Under the pieces are notes generated by a model that was not told the DNA's origin, did not search any database, and saw nothing but the letters and a program-made list of their open reading frames with translations. A program made the position numbers and the translations under genes. A stretch of DNA of 63,140 bases from an uncultured Eubacteriales bacterium. GTDB taxonomy: Bacteria > Bacillota > Clostridia > Monoglobales > Monoglobaceae. Location of the stretch: the NCBI GenBank assembly GCA_905201285.1, contig CAJKNM010000002.1, positions 1 to 63,140 of the forward strand, in the 5' to 3' direction. This document shows positions 8,704-17,764 of the stretch, one piece after another (within the stretch, counting starts at the first letter, position 1; each line of letters opens with the position of its first letter).

Positions 8704-11574
8704 TTATCTGAGCATTTCATATAAGCGGTACATCATAACCGCGGCCTCGGCACGCGTAGCGCTGTCATTCGGTAAAAATCTGTTGTTATCTCCCTTTATG
8801 ATTCCGGAATTTGAAAGATCCGAAACGGCATCCCTTGCATAATCCGATACATCATCAAGGTCTTCAAAGCTGATGTCCTGTGCTTTTTCAAGCTCAACAT
8901 TTCTTATCTTTGATGCATTATAAAGCATAACAGCCATATCCTGTCGGGTAATATTCATACCTGTTCCGAACAGGTTATCGCCGACACCGCCGCAGATTCC
9001 TTTCTCCTTCGCACCGACAACATATCCCCTAAACCAGCTGTCATCGTTTACATCGGTAAAAGGCAACTCGGCATCGGAGGTCGGAATTTCAAGAACGTTC
9101 ATCAGCATCTTTAAAAATTCTTCTCTCTTTATTGTTGAATCGGGGTCAAAGTTCTTCTCGCTCTTACCGTTTATATATCCCTTTTGGTAAAGAGTGTTTA
9201 TCGCTTTCTCTGCCCATTTAACGCTTGCCAGGTCATTGAAGGTTTTTGCCTCTTCCGCTGTTTTCGGCGGAACAACTACGGTTGTCGAGGTCTGTGAGCC
9301 GCTGTTCTTGCCGCCTCTTATTCCTCCTGAGCCTGAGCCTCGGCCTCCGCCGCCGGTACTGCTTCCCGGTTTGCCGGTCGAATCGTCTGTATCCGACGTT
9401 GAATAGGTCTTAATCAATGCCTTCAGTTTTTCTTTAAAATCACTAAAGTCAGAAATTTCACCCTTTTTGTTTATAATATCCTGACATACATTTCTCTTTT
9501 CGGATGTATATTTGGAATGCTCATCTGAGGTCAGCTTTATTATCGATTCATTATAGGCCGAAATTACCGAATCAACGTCTCCCCATATGGTTGAATTATA
9601 TTTTACTAAGCCCGCTACCGCTGACTCCTGAAAGCTTGTAACAAAATTTTCGACAGAAAGATTTCTGTCCGATGAGAGAATACCTACTATTCCTTCTCTT
9701 GCGTCGGCCGCTTTTAAATATGCCTTCCAAATATCAAGATCGGTCAGTTTAAAGCTGTTTGCCGCAAAGATATTAACTGTATCGGTTTTATCCGCGGCGG
9801 AAATTTTATCGTTTTTCAGCGCCGCATATATGAGATTCCTGCTTATCGCCTGATTCAGCTCCGCGGCATCAGCGTATTTCTTCTCAGCTATTTTCTCATA
9901 TGCCGCGTCAAGGCCGCCGACAGCATTTAATTTCTCATACACAAAATTTGTAAGCGAGAAGGTGTCTCCGTGCTTTTCTATATAATCTTTAACATCGTCT
10001 TTGGTTGAAACATTCTTTGCGTCAGTGTTCGCCTCCGCTAAATCCGCCGCCGTATAATACTTTATATGAGCGGCTTCGTCTGTCGTATGGCTTCCGCCTA
10101 TGCCAACGGTATAGCTTCCCTTTGAAAATCCGGGCATAAACGAATACGAAAAGCTTCCATCATCGTTTATAACCATACCGTCTCCGTCTCTCATCTCTTT
10201 TATATAAACAATCGAATCGGCCTTTGTGTTATCCGAATCCAAATCCGAAATATTTGCATCCGATTTTATGATATATAAAAGGTCTGTGTCACCCTCGGCT
10301 CTGTTTTCAAGGCTTCCCGTTATGGTCAGCGACTGATCTGCTTCTGATATTGTTGCGCTTGAAATTTTCGCCTTACCCTGAGCCTTGCTTCCGTAAAGCT
10401 TAAAGCCTTCTGATGACTCCAAAAGGTATGTGTCAACTTTATCTCCCTCAAGTGTTGAGGAAAGCCTTCCGCTTACTGCACCAACCGTTGCATAGCTTGT
10501 TGCGTTTGTATAAGTCTTACTTATAAACTCGTTTTCGCCCATATTGTCGCCCTTGGCTTTGGGTGAAAACTCACCGCTTTGATAGCTTGCGCCCTTGAAC
10601 GCCCCTGCTTCATCATATGCCGCACCGAGAAGGCCGGCCTTAATCGGCTCTGTCTCGGCGGTGTCGCTCAGCTTAAGATTTGTAAATATATAAGACTTCG
10701 CCGACTTACCGCCGATTTCCTCTGTTATGGGTCCGCGGATATTCCGGACGAAAGCGTCGCTTATATTATTCATTTTAACATAAGAAACGTCAAGTTCGGC
10801 ATCTCCTTTTTTTCCGAAACACATAAAGTAGAAAGCACATTCCTGACCCGAATTCTTCTTTCCGTAGCATTTGTTTTGAAAATCACTTCCGCTTCTTTCA
10901 AACACAGAATTATTGTCATTATCCACGGCGGTTATACTATATGTATCACTTTTATAATCAACGGCGACTTTAAATGTGAACCATTTATTATAAAGATTTT
11001 CTACAGCTATGCTCTCTGCCCGGCTTCCGTCCGGGAAAAGCTTAAATCCGCTGCTGTTGATTTCAAAAAGCTTTCCTGCGCCGCCTGAATTCAGCTGAAC
11101 GTTTGCACTTCCCGAGGTAAGTCTTAATTTAAACTCAAGCTCGGTCGGATATGCACTGTAGCTAATGATGGCGCGGCATCTGATTGACGCCTTATTATTA
11201 TTATCATCAGCATCGGGCAGGAGAACAAGACACCTGTCACCGTCTATATCTTTTATTTTTTGTCTGATCAGCGGCGACCATGTATTCCATAGGTTAACAT
11301 CGCTTCCGTCATTTCTCGCCGTACCTGAACCCAGTCCTCTTTTTATCCCTGCCTGAACGGCATTGTCACTAAGCTCCCACGACTCAAAATCGTCATAATA
11401 ATATGCCGCTCCGCCATTTGATGCCTTATAATATACAAAGGGTGAGGTCTCCTCCGCTCCGGTTAACGCCGGTGCCGGGTCCTCGGCATAAGCCGAAGAC
11501 CCAATCATCACCGCCGCAAGCGACAGCGCTGTCATTGTTCTTAGAATTCTTACGGTTACTGACTTTATTTTCAT
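8704..11574 (-). CDS. Secreted protein with three C-terminal SLH domains
   Basis: A 956-residue protein with a signal peptide (cleavage near AYAE). The N-terminal half (about 40-500) is related to the whole 639-residue protein encoded just upstream: both begin with a YYDDFExx..SDNAV segment and later carry AVSGRLSxTxEG and an LLES/LLDS..GxKLxG block. The first about 200 residues look like a concanavalin-type beta-sandwich. A helical region (about 500-720) leads to a Gly/Ser-rich linker (about 730-760) and then three SLH domains (about 775-956: FNDLASVKWAEKAINTLYQ, FTDVNDDSWFRGYV, FEDLDDVSDYARDAV). These should bind pyruvylated secondary cell-wall polymer. The start ATG has AAAGGAG at good spacing. 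Confidence 0.85.
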   Translation of the reverse strand: MKIKSVTVRILRTMTALSLAAVMIGSSAYAEDPAPALTGAEETSPFVYYKASNGGAAYYYDDFESWELSDNAVQAGIKRGLGSGTARNDGSDVNLWNTWSPLIRQKIKDIDGDRCLVLLPDADDNNNKASIRCRAIISYSAYPTELEFKLRLTSGSANVQLNSGGAGKLFEINSSGFKLFPDGSRAESIAVENLYNKWFTFKVAVDYKSDTYSITAVDNDNNSVFERSGSDFQNKCYGKKNSGQECAFYFMCFGKKGDAELDVSYVKMNNISDAFVRNIRGPITEEIGGKSAKSYIFTNLKLSDTAETEPIKAGLLGAAYDEAGAFKGASYQSGEFSPKAKGDNMGENEFISKTYTNATSYATVGAVSGRLSSTLEGDKVDTYLLESSEGFKLYGSKAQGKAKISSATISEADQSLTITGSLENRAEGDTDLLYIIKSDANISDLDSDNTKADSIVYIKEMRDGDGMVINDDGSFSYSFMPGFSKGSYTVGIGGSHTTDEAAHIKYYTAADLAEANTDAKNVSTKDDVKDYIEKHGDTFSLTNFVYEKLNAVGGLDAAYEKIAEKKYADAAELNQAISRNLIYAALKNDKISAADKTDTVNIFAANSFKLTDLDIWKAYLKAADAREGIVGILSSDRNLSVENFVTSFQESAVAGLVKYNSTIWGDVDSVISAYNESIIKLTSDEHSKYTSEKRNVCQDIINKKGEISDFSDFKEKLKALIKTYSTSDTDDSTGKPGSSTGGGGRGSGSGGIRGGKNSGSQTSTTVVVPPKTAEEAKTFNDLASVKWAEKAINTLYQKGYINGKSEKNFDPDSTIKREEFLKMLMNVLEIPTSDAELPFTDVNDDSWFRGYVVGAKEKGICGGVGDNLFGTGMNITRQDMAVMLYNASKIRNVELEKAQDISFEDLDDVSDYARDAVSDLSNSGIIKGDNNRFLPNDSATRAEAAVMMYRLYEMLR

Positions 11575-11737
11575 TTTCTGCTCCTTTCATACGCTCGTTT
11601 TCTGCACTCTGCTGTAAGTTTTTAGTCTTTTTTCACTCTGTTTCGCTCTTTTTTGTTTTTCCGCTCTGCCCGTTTGACTGACATCGAAAACGAGCGCACT
11701 CACTATCGGATATGCAATTCAGCTTTCGCTTATAAGA

Positions 11738-13618
11738 TTATTTTATATCTTTAAACTTATAAGGCGCATATGTCGTCTTGTTCCATATAAATATCGCTGC
11801 TCTGTCGGAATCTCCCTTTTTAAATGTTGTGCTTAGAGTCTTTGTCGTTGAATCAACTACCCCCATTTTTATGCCGGTGAGAACGCCGTCTTTATATGTG
11901 GCAACACACATCATTGACTTATCTAATTCATCTTTATTCCCAAATGCAGCGGTTACACTTACATCTGCAGTTCCATTTTCTATGTCGGTAAGTTTATTTA
12001 TATCTTTATCACTGCATTTAATATTAAGTGAAATTCCCGATACGTTTAAGGGTGTTTCTGTATCTGTCTTATGGCTTCCGCCTATGCCGACATTATAAGC
12101 TCCGCCCGCGAATTCCGGAGTAAGTTCAGTGGCGAACGTGCCGTTCGAACTATCCGGAGTAACCTCTTTAACATATACAAGGTCTGACCTCTTTGAGTTA
12201 TCAGCGTCTATTTCTGAGAGCGTTGTTCCGTTTTTGATAATGTAGATAAGAACCTTATCACCGTCCACACAGTTTTCCGCCGTACCGTTTATTGTCACTG
12301 TTCCGTTGTCATTTTCTTGGGCTTTGGTGATGCTTGCCGACTTTTGATTTGCCACTCCGTGAAGCTTTAAACCGTCAAGCGAATCCAAAAGATATGTATT
12401 GACGTTGGCTGTCGTTCCCTCAACCGTTGCCGAAAGTCTTCCGCTTACCGCACCGACATTTGACGAATCTATTATAACATTAAAGTTGTTATCTTTATGA
12501 AAATTAAAGTTCTGACTTATAACCTCGTTTGTGCCTACCTCGCTTCCCTTGGTTTTGGTTTCAAAGCTTCCGCTTTGACAGTCATTCTTTCCGTTATCCG
12601 AGTTAACGCTCAGGACTGCGCCGCTAAGCAAGGGTATCCCTTTTGTTGTCTCATCAAACTTCAGATTCGTGAAATCATATGATGTTGTTACTGTTTCGTC
12701 AGTATTTGTTGTTACGCTTGGGTCTGAAATATCGTGAACATAGGTTGTTCCCTTATCTATAAAGCTGCTGAGTTTAATATATGATAAATTAAACTTGTTA
12801 CCCGTATTTCCGGAACACATAAAATAAAACGTAGGTGTTTGAGCGATGGTACTATTGTGTGCGGCATTCGAGAAATTCGATCCGTCTTTTCTAAATAATG
12901 TAGTACCGTTATCATCCAAAACAGTCATTTCATATTTGTTGCTATAGGCACGACCTGTATTTGGATAAGCAAAGCCTATCTTAAGCGTATACCATTTATT
13001 ATAAGCCGCACTATCAGCTGTTCCGGTTACAATGCTACTTTCCGAACTGTTATCGGGGAATACCGTTATGCCATTTTGGTCTATCTTTATCAGCTTTCCC
13101 GTACCATTTGCGTTTAATTCTATGCTTGCGGTGCCGCCGGTTAATCTGAACCTACATTCTAACTGATTCCACATATGTTGATAATCATTGCTGCTCACGG
13201 CTTTGCAAAAAATGTTTGCATTATTACCGCTACCTTGAGGCAACAGCGTAAGGCAGAGATCGTTGCCGTCCTCTTTTGTTATTTGCTTTCTTTTTTCTGA
13301 TCCATATGTATCCCATAAGCTCGCGGCTTTTGCATTGTAGGCAGGTTCACCATTTTTGCCAAACACACTGTTATTTGCAAACGTCCAAACCGCATTATCG
13401 CTTGTACCCATCCACTCAAAATCGTCATAATAAAAAGTTTCTCTTATAGTGGGATAGTCCGTAAGATTTTTCGTATAAAATACAAGAGGTGATTTCTGTG
13501 TCGCTTCGGTACTCGGTTCAGTTGTATCGGCGAACGCGCATTCGCCGCTGAGACTCATCATTGCAGCAAGAGACAGCGCCGCTATCGATTTTAATACTTT
13601 TATGTTTTTTAAATTCAT
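11738..13618 (-). CDS. Secreted beta-rich protein, paralogue of the SLH protein downstream
   Basis: A secreted protein of about 626 residues with a signal peptide (cleavage near AFAD). It shares with the next gene's product the beta-sandwich-like N-terminal region (FYYDDFEWMGTSDNAVW) and the AVSGRLSATVEG segment, but has no SLH domains. Its last 90 residues (CVATYKDGVL to IFIWNKTTYAPYKFKDIK) resemble the C-terminus of the beta-helix protein encoded at 13711, so a small terminal module is shared across the locus. The frame reaches 13657, but ATG 13618 has the same AAAGGAGCAGAAA leader as the neighbouring gene and directly precedes the signal peptide. Function unknown; substrate binding is plausible. 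Confidence 0.8.
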   Translation of the reverse strand: MNLKNIKVLKSIAALSLAAMMSLSGECAFADTTEPSTEATQKSPLVFYTKNLTDYPTIRETFYYDDFEWMGTSDNAVWTFANNSVFGKNGEPAYNAKAASLWDTYGSEKRKQITKEDGNDLCLTLLPQGSGNNANIFCKAVSSNDYQHMWNQLECRFRLTGGTASIELNANGTGKLIKIDQNGITVFPDNSSESSIVTGTADSAAYNKWYTLKIGFAYPNTGRAYSNKYEMTVLDDNGTTLFRKDGSNFSNAAHNSTIAQTPTFYFMCSGNTGNKFNLSYIKLSSFIDKGTTYVHDISDPSVTTNTDETVTTSYDFTNLKFDETTKGIPLLSGAVLSVNSDNGKNDCQSGSFETKTKGSEVGTNEVISQNFNFHKDNNFNVIIDSSNVGAVSGRLSATVEGTTANVNTYLLDSLDGLKLHGVANQKSASITKAQENDNGTVTINGTAENCVDGDKVLIYIIKNGTTLSEIDADNSKRSDLVYVKEVTPDSSNGTFATELTPEFAGGAYNVGIGGSHKTDTETPLNVSGISLNIKCSDKDINKLTDIENGTADVSVTAAFGNKDELDKSMMCVATYKDGVLTGIKMGVVDSTTKTLSTTFKKGDSDRAAIFIWNKTTYAPYKFKDIK

Positions 13619-13710
13619 TTTTCTGCTCCTTTCAGAATTCACATTAAAATAAAACACATTCTTTTTTTAATTAGGACCCGGTTCAGTACATCGGATTTTC
13701 ATCTCCCCCA

Positions 13711-16707
13711 TTATTGAATTTTTTTAAATTTATACGGGGTAAGCGTTTTTGTATTCCATGCATATGCCGCGACGGTATCCGCTCCGTCTATATCAAATTC
13801 TGTCTTAAACTTGCCGTCTTCCGTCGGATCGATTATTTTCAGATTTATTAAAATTCCGTCTTTATAAGCGGCGGCAAACATCGTTAAATCTGATAAAACT
13901 GTCTTATCGTTTATGTTCACATCTATGTTTATAACTCCGTCATTCGGTGTTATTTGCGATAAGTTTTTCAGCTCACTGTCTTTATATTTAATGTCAAAGT
14001 ATACCTCATTTTCGTCTACAACCAGCTGAGGGTAATTTGAAAAGGTCATTGAACCGATAGTCAGAACAACATCATCATTATCCGAACCGCTGAACATAAG
14101 CGAAAGCATCTTGTCACCTTTAAATTCTCTCTTGACTATATCAGTCACATCTATATCATAATATAAATACGGCGTTTTGACCTGTTCTGACCGAGATATA
14201 GGCTGTTCACCCGCCGCCGGGGCGTTAGCCCATGTGATTGTTTTACCCTCCCAGCTATCATTTTCTACATCGTATATCGACAGAGTGCCGAAATTATTGT
14301 CTGAATACAAAATATCCGAATACAGTCTGAGCGTTGCTTTGTTAACATATTTGAGTTTTGACAGATCATATTTCAAATAACCGTTAACATTGAAGTCCTT
14401 CCCTCCTTCAGTATTAAGAGCCGAACGGGCATTTATAAAATCACTCGTATCACTGCTCATACAAACAGAGGAATACTTTCCGCTTCTCGTCATAGCATTA
14501 TCTGTCGGTTTTAATACGGTCCCTTCGCCGGGGTCAAAGTTCTTGCAGAGCTTTCTCGGAGTATCATACGGTTTAAGTCCTTTTTTATTGAGATTGTAAT
14601 ACTCGCTTTTACTTTCAACGAGATTATAAAGAAGCTGAGCCGTAATTTCGCGGGTCATCCCGGTATCTCCGCCGAGGGTATCAAGCTTAGTTAAAATACC
14701 CATCCGCTTTGCCTGAACCAATACATCGGTTTCCTTTTCTGTTCCCGAATTTTTAAGAGCAAGGTTTAAAGCCCAGGATACCGCTTCTTTAAGCGTCAAT
14801 GTCTTTGATGTATTTTCTGCGTCTGACCTTCCGAGAATTCCGAAATTTTTCGCTGTGTCGATGCTTGCTTCTGCAGCAGTATCTTTATTAAACGAGTTAA
14901 GACCTGTAGTTTTGACAAGTGCAGTAACAAATTCGGAAACGCTCACCTGCTTTGTCGGCTCAAAATACTTATGCCGATTATTATTATCGTTTGTATAGTC
15001 CTTATACGAATCATACCAATAGTTCATATTGATAATCGCGTCTTTATATGCACTGTTTTCAATGTCGTCCGGAATTTTATAATCAAATGAGGTAAATTCA
15101 TGAGCGCCTATGTCTGCTTTTTTATCGGGCCAAATATAATACAGTCCGTTTCCGAAGAAGTCATGTCCGCCATTATTTTCTATCGTCATACCTTTATCGA
15201 TACAAGGTGAACCATCCTTAAGCTTATAGCACGCCGCGGTATCACGGCCGGCTTTTGCCTCACCTTTTCTGATAAACCTTGGGTCGCCGGTGATATTTCC
15301 CTCTCCTTTAGGAATGGAAGCCGTATCTGAGGTCTGCCATAGATTATATTTAAACTCGGGCATAGGAGTCGGATTTGCCCATGACGGATAATAAATCGCT
15401 TTTCCGCCGCCTTCGTTGGCGAATATATTGTTATAAAATTTTAAGTTTCCGCCGATATAGCCGTCCCAGTCAAAAAGTCCTACGCTTCTGACCGATAAGC
15501 CCTCTCGTACATAAATTGTATTGTTGTAAATATAGCTTTCTTTTTCGTTTTTGTCCTTATCAATATAACCTATCCGACCGTTTATCCGAAAGCTGTCCTC
15601 CATATCATTTTGGCTTATATTATATCTGACAATGTTTCCGCCGTTGATTCCGTTTTTCGGGCAGCAGATAAGAAGGAAGCCGCCGCCGTTGTTATGGCTG
15701 TAGTTATACTGGACCGTTGTGTTCGTTGTGCAGTGGTCTATGTCAAAGCCCTGTTTATCGGCTCCGCCCGGAACGGTGTCGTATGCCTCGTTATACTGCA
15801 TAACCGCGTTGTTTGTCGCATAAACCCATATTGCAGCGTTTGCCGCCTGTGTTTTCGTACAGCAATGCACAGCCGTGTTGTATTCAAGCAAAGGGCTTTC
15901 AGCCGCTGTAATAACGATTCCGTCGCCGGCTATGTCTTTAACCACATTTTTTTGAACTTTTACATTTTTGTGAGGCACCCATACGCTTCTGTTGGTTGTC
16001 GTATATTGACTTCTGGTTGAAATTCCCGTTCGGTCAACGTTTTCAATAAAGTTATTCTCAATTAAAATGCCATTAAACCATGTCTGCTCGCTTCCCTTCT
16101 GCACCTCAACAACTATTGCGGCCGCACCGTCCTTGACATGCTTGCTGTCAACATCATGAACATAACAATTTCTTATTGTTATGCCGTGAAGCTCGCCAAC
16201 ATTCTGCCCTGTGACTCCGATACCTATAATTCCTCCGTTATCCTCTTGGTCAACACCAAAATCATCGTCGTTTGTAACTTCAAGATTATCAATAATCCAA
16301 TATTCCTGGTTATGAAGCTTGACCGCGGGAGCTGAAATTCCGCCGCCGTTTATAATGGGGCGTTCACCTTCGCCATAGCTTCCGACGGTAATTTCACTTC
16401 CCTGCCTTCCGTTTCCCTTCGGCCAAAGCTGTCCGTCATAAATTGTTCCTGCCTTAAATCGGATTGAATCCCCAGCTTCAAAGGTCATTGAATTAACCTT
16501 TTCAAGCGTCTTCCACGCCTTGCCTTCCGAAAGGCCGCTGTTTTTATCGTTTCCATTTTGCGAGTCTATGTAATAAATATTACCGATTGAATCAGCCGCA
16601 ACAATATCAATCGACTGCGGAATGATTCCACTTCCTGTTAGGATTGCCGTCACCGTAAGAATGAATGTTAATAATGATTTCGACAGCTTTTTCAGATTAT
16701 TCATCAT
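13711..16707 (-). CDS. Secreted right-handed beta-helix protein with CBM96-like DNRLRE domain
   Basis: About 998 residues. A signal peptide is followed by a parallel beta-helix (about 45-540) opening with YYIDSQNGNDKNSGLSEGKAWK, a start shared by pectate-lyase-like and other polysaccharide lyase folds, with many NNxIxNxxxxGI rungs. Residues about 545-725 are diverged SLH-like helices. About 735-905 form a DNRLRE/CBM96-like beta-sandwich (GYLKYDLSKL, ATLRLYSD, ITWANAPAAG, YYDIDVTDIVKREF), and the last 90 residues are a small module shared with the neighbouring secreted protein. It is likely a glycan lyase or hydrolase, but the catalytic residues cannot be assigned by eye. GTG 16713 overlaps the foldase stop; ATG 16707 has AAGGAG at ideal spacing and is preferred. 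Confidence 0.85.
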   Translation of the reverse strand: MMNNLKKLSKSLLTFILTVTAILTGSGIIPQSIDIVAADSIGNIYYIDSQNGNDKNSGLSEGKAWKTLEKVNSMTFEAGDSIRFKAGTIYDGQLWPKGNGRQGSEITVGSYGEGERPIINGGGISAPAVKLHNQEYWIIDNLEVTNDDDFGVDQEDNGGIIGIGVTGQNVGELHGITIRNCYVHDVDSKHVKDGAAAIVVEVQKGSEQTWFNGILIENNFIENVDRTGISTRSQYTTTNRSVWVPHKNVKVQKNVVKDIAGDGIVITAAESPLLEYNTAVHCCTKTQAANAAIWVYATNNAVMQYNEAYDTVPGGADKQGFDIDHCTTNTTVQYNYSHNNGGGFLLICCPKNGINGGNIVRYNISQNDMEDSFRINGRIGYIDKDKNEKESYIYNNTIYVREGLSVRSVGLFDWDGYIGGNLKFYNNIFANEGGGKAIYYPSWANPTPMPEFKYNLWQTSDTASIPKGEGNITGDPRFIRKGEAKAGRDTAACYKLKDGSPCIDKGMTIENNGGHDFFGNGLYYIWPDKKADIGAHEFTSFDYKIPDDIENSAYKDAIINMNYWYDSYKDYTNDNNNRHKYFEPTKQVSVSEFVTALVKTTGLNSFNKDTAAEASIDTAKNFGILGRSDAENTSKTLTLKEAVSWALNLALKNSGTEKETDVLVQAKRMGILTKLDTLGGDTGMTREITAQLLYNLVESKSEYYNLNKKGLKPYDTPRKLCKNFDPGEGTVLKPTDNAMTRSGKYSSVCMSSDTSDFINARSALNTEGGKDFNVNGYLKYDLSKLKYVNKATLRLYSDILYSDNNFGTLSIYDVENDSWEGKTITWANAPAAGEQPISRSEQVKTPYLYYDIDVTDIVKREFKGDKMLSLMFSGSDNDDVVLTIGSMTFSNYPQLVVDENEVYFDIKYKDSELKNLSQITPNDGVINIDVNINDKTVLSDLTMFAAAYKDGILINLKIIDPTEDGKFKTEFDIDGADTVAAYAWNTKTLTPYKFKKIQ

Positions 16708-16709
16708 AT

Positions 16710-17750
16710 TCACTTCTCCTTAAGTTTAATTTTATAAAACACCTTCTTGTTTATCACACATTCTGTCTCGGATATTTTTCTGTCAATCAGCTTTTTGTAC
16801 TCCTCTTCCCGATAGCTGTATTCAACCTGCTTTTTGTTCGGATTCATCTTTATCGAGGTCTGAGCCTTCTTACAAACATAAATCGAAGCGCCGAAGTTTT
16901 CGTCAACAACCTCGCTTATATCGCCCTCCTTCATACTCGGTGCAAGCTCAGAGCCCTTTGGGTACGCATATTCGTTGCTCCCTGCCGTTTCGTTATTGAA
17001 CACAAGACCGGGATAGAGTTTTATTCTCTCGTCCGATTCAAGCTCTTTAGCTATGTTTTCCGCTTTTTCGCCGTTCACAAGACGGCTTCTCAGCTTATCA
17101 GCCGTCTCAAACGCACCTTCCTTATCATTATCAACGCCGTAAAAGACCTGAAGAATATCGCAGACAACGTCATACTCGGTTTCGGAAAATTTTTCAATAT
17201 TCTCACTTTCATAACGTATCAAATCTTCATCGCTTACGCTGATAAGGCTCTCTCTGAGCGAAGTATCGATATTTGAAAAGACATAAGCATCCCACGTCTT
17301 TCGGGTAAATTCTTTAGAACCGTACACCACCCCTCCCGAATGTATTTTATCTTTCCGATTTTTGTTTTCCTTGTCCATCTGTTTATAAAAGCCGTCATAA
17401 TCGGTTGGATAGCTGAATCCGTTTTCGTTGGCAAGGGTCAGCTTTATCTTTTTCTCGATAATTTTGTCCTTTGAAATCTCTCTCAGTCTTTCTATGGGAA
17501 TCTCACCGCCGAAGCTTTTGTTCCAGTCCTTTGATGAAAGATTTTGATTATACTTTTTATAAAATTCGGCGGATACCTGCCATTTCATATCCTGCATCTC
17601 GGCCGCCAGCTCTTTCGCCGTTACATCGATTCCGTTAACCGAAAAAGCAACTTTATCGTCCGAATTATTATGCAGTAAAATTAAGGAGGCCACCGCCGCG
17701 GCTATAACAGCCGCAGCAGTAATACAAATCAAAAGAGTTTTTTTATTCAT
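16710..17750 (-). CDS. Membrane-anchored PrsA/SurA-like foldase
   Basis: A protein of about 346 residues with an N-terminal signal anchor (about residues 5-27) and an outside domain. The first part (VAFSVNGIDVTAKELAAEM and following helices) is the SurA_N-like chaperone segment. Residues about 195-300 resemble a parvulin-type peptidyl-prolyl isomerase domain (ADKLRSRLVNGEKAENIAKE, GDISEVVDENFGASIYVCK), although it is degenerate enough that isomerase activity is uncertain. It lies exactly between two beta-helix paralogues, with 5 bp to the gene upstream and an overlap with the gene downstream, which suggests it folds those large secreted proteins. ATG 17750 was chosen; GTG 17759 is possible. 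Confidence 0.75.
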   Translation of the reverse strand: MNKKTLLICITAAAVIAAAVASLILLHNNSDDKVAFSVNGIDVTAKELAAEMQDMKWQVSAEFYKKYNQNLSSKDWNKSFGGEIPIERLREISKDKIIEKKIKLTLANENGFSYPTDYDGFYKQMDKENKNRKDKIHSGGVVYGSKEFTRKTWDAYVFSNIDTSLRESLISVSDEDLIRYESENIEKFSETEYDVVCDILQVFYGVDNDKEGAFETADKLRSRLVNGEKAENIAKELESDERIKLYPGLVFNNETAGSNEYAYPKGSELAPSMKEGDISEVVDENFGASIYVCKKAQTSIKMNPNKKQVEYSYREEEYKKLIDRKISETECVINKKVFYKIKLKEK

Positions 17751-17764
17751 ATACGTCACCGTAA

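Noticed and set aside
9194..9406. Plus-strand proline-rich open frame
   Set aside because: It is the reverse of the Gly/Ser-rich linker of the SLH protein and has no ribosome binding site.
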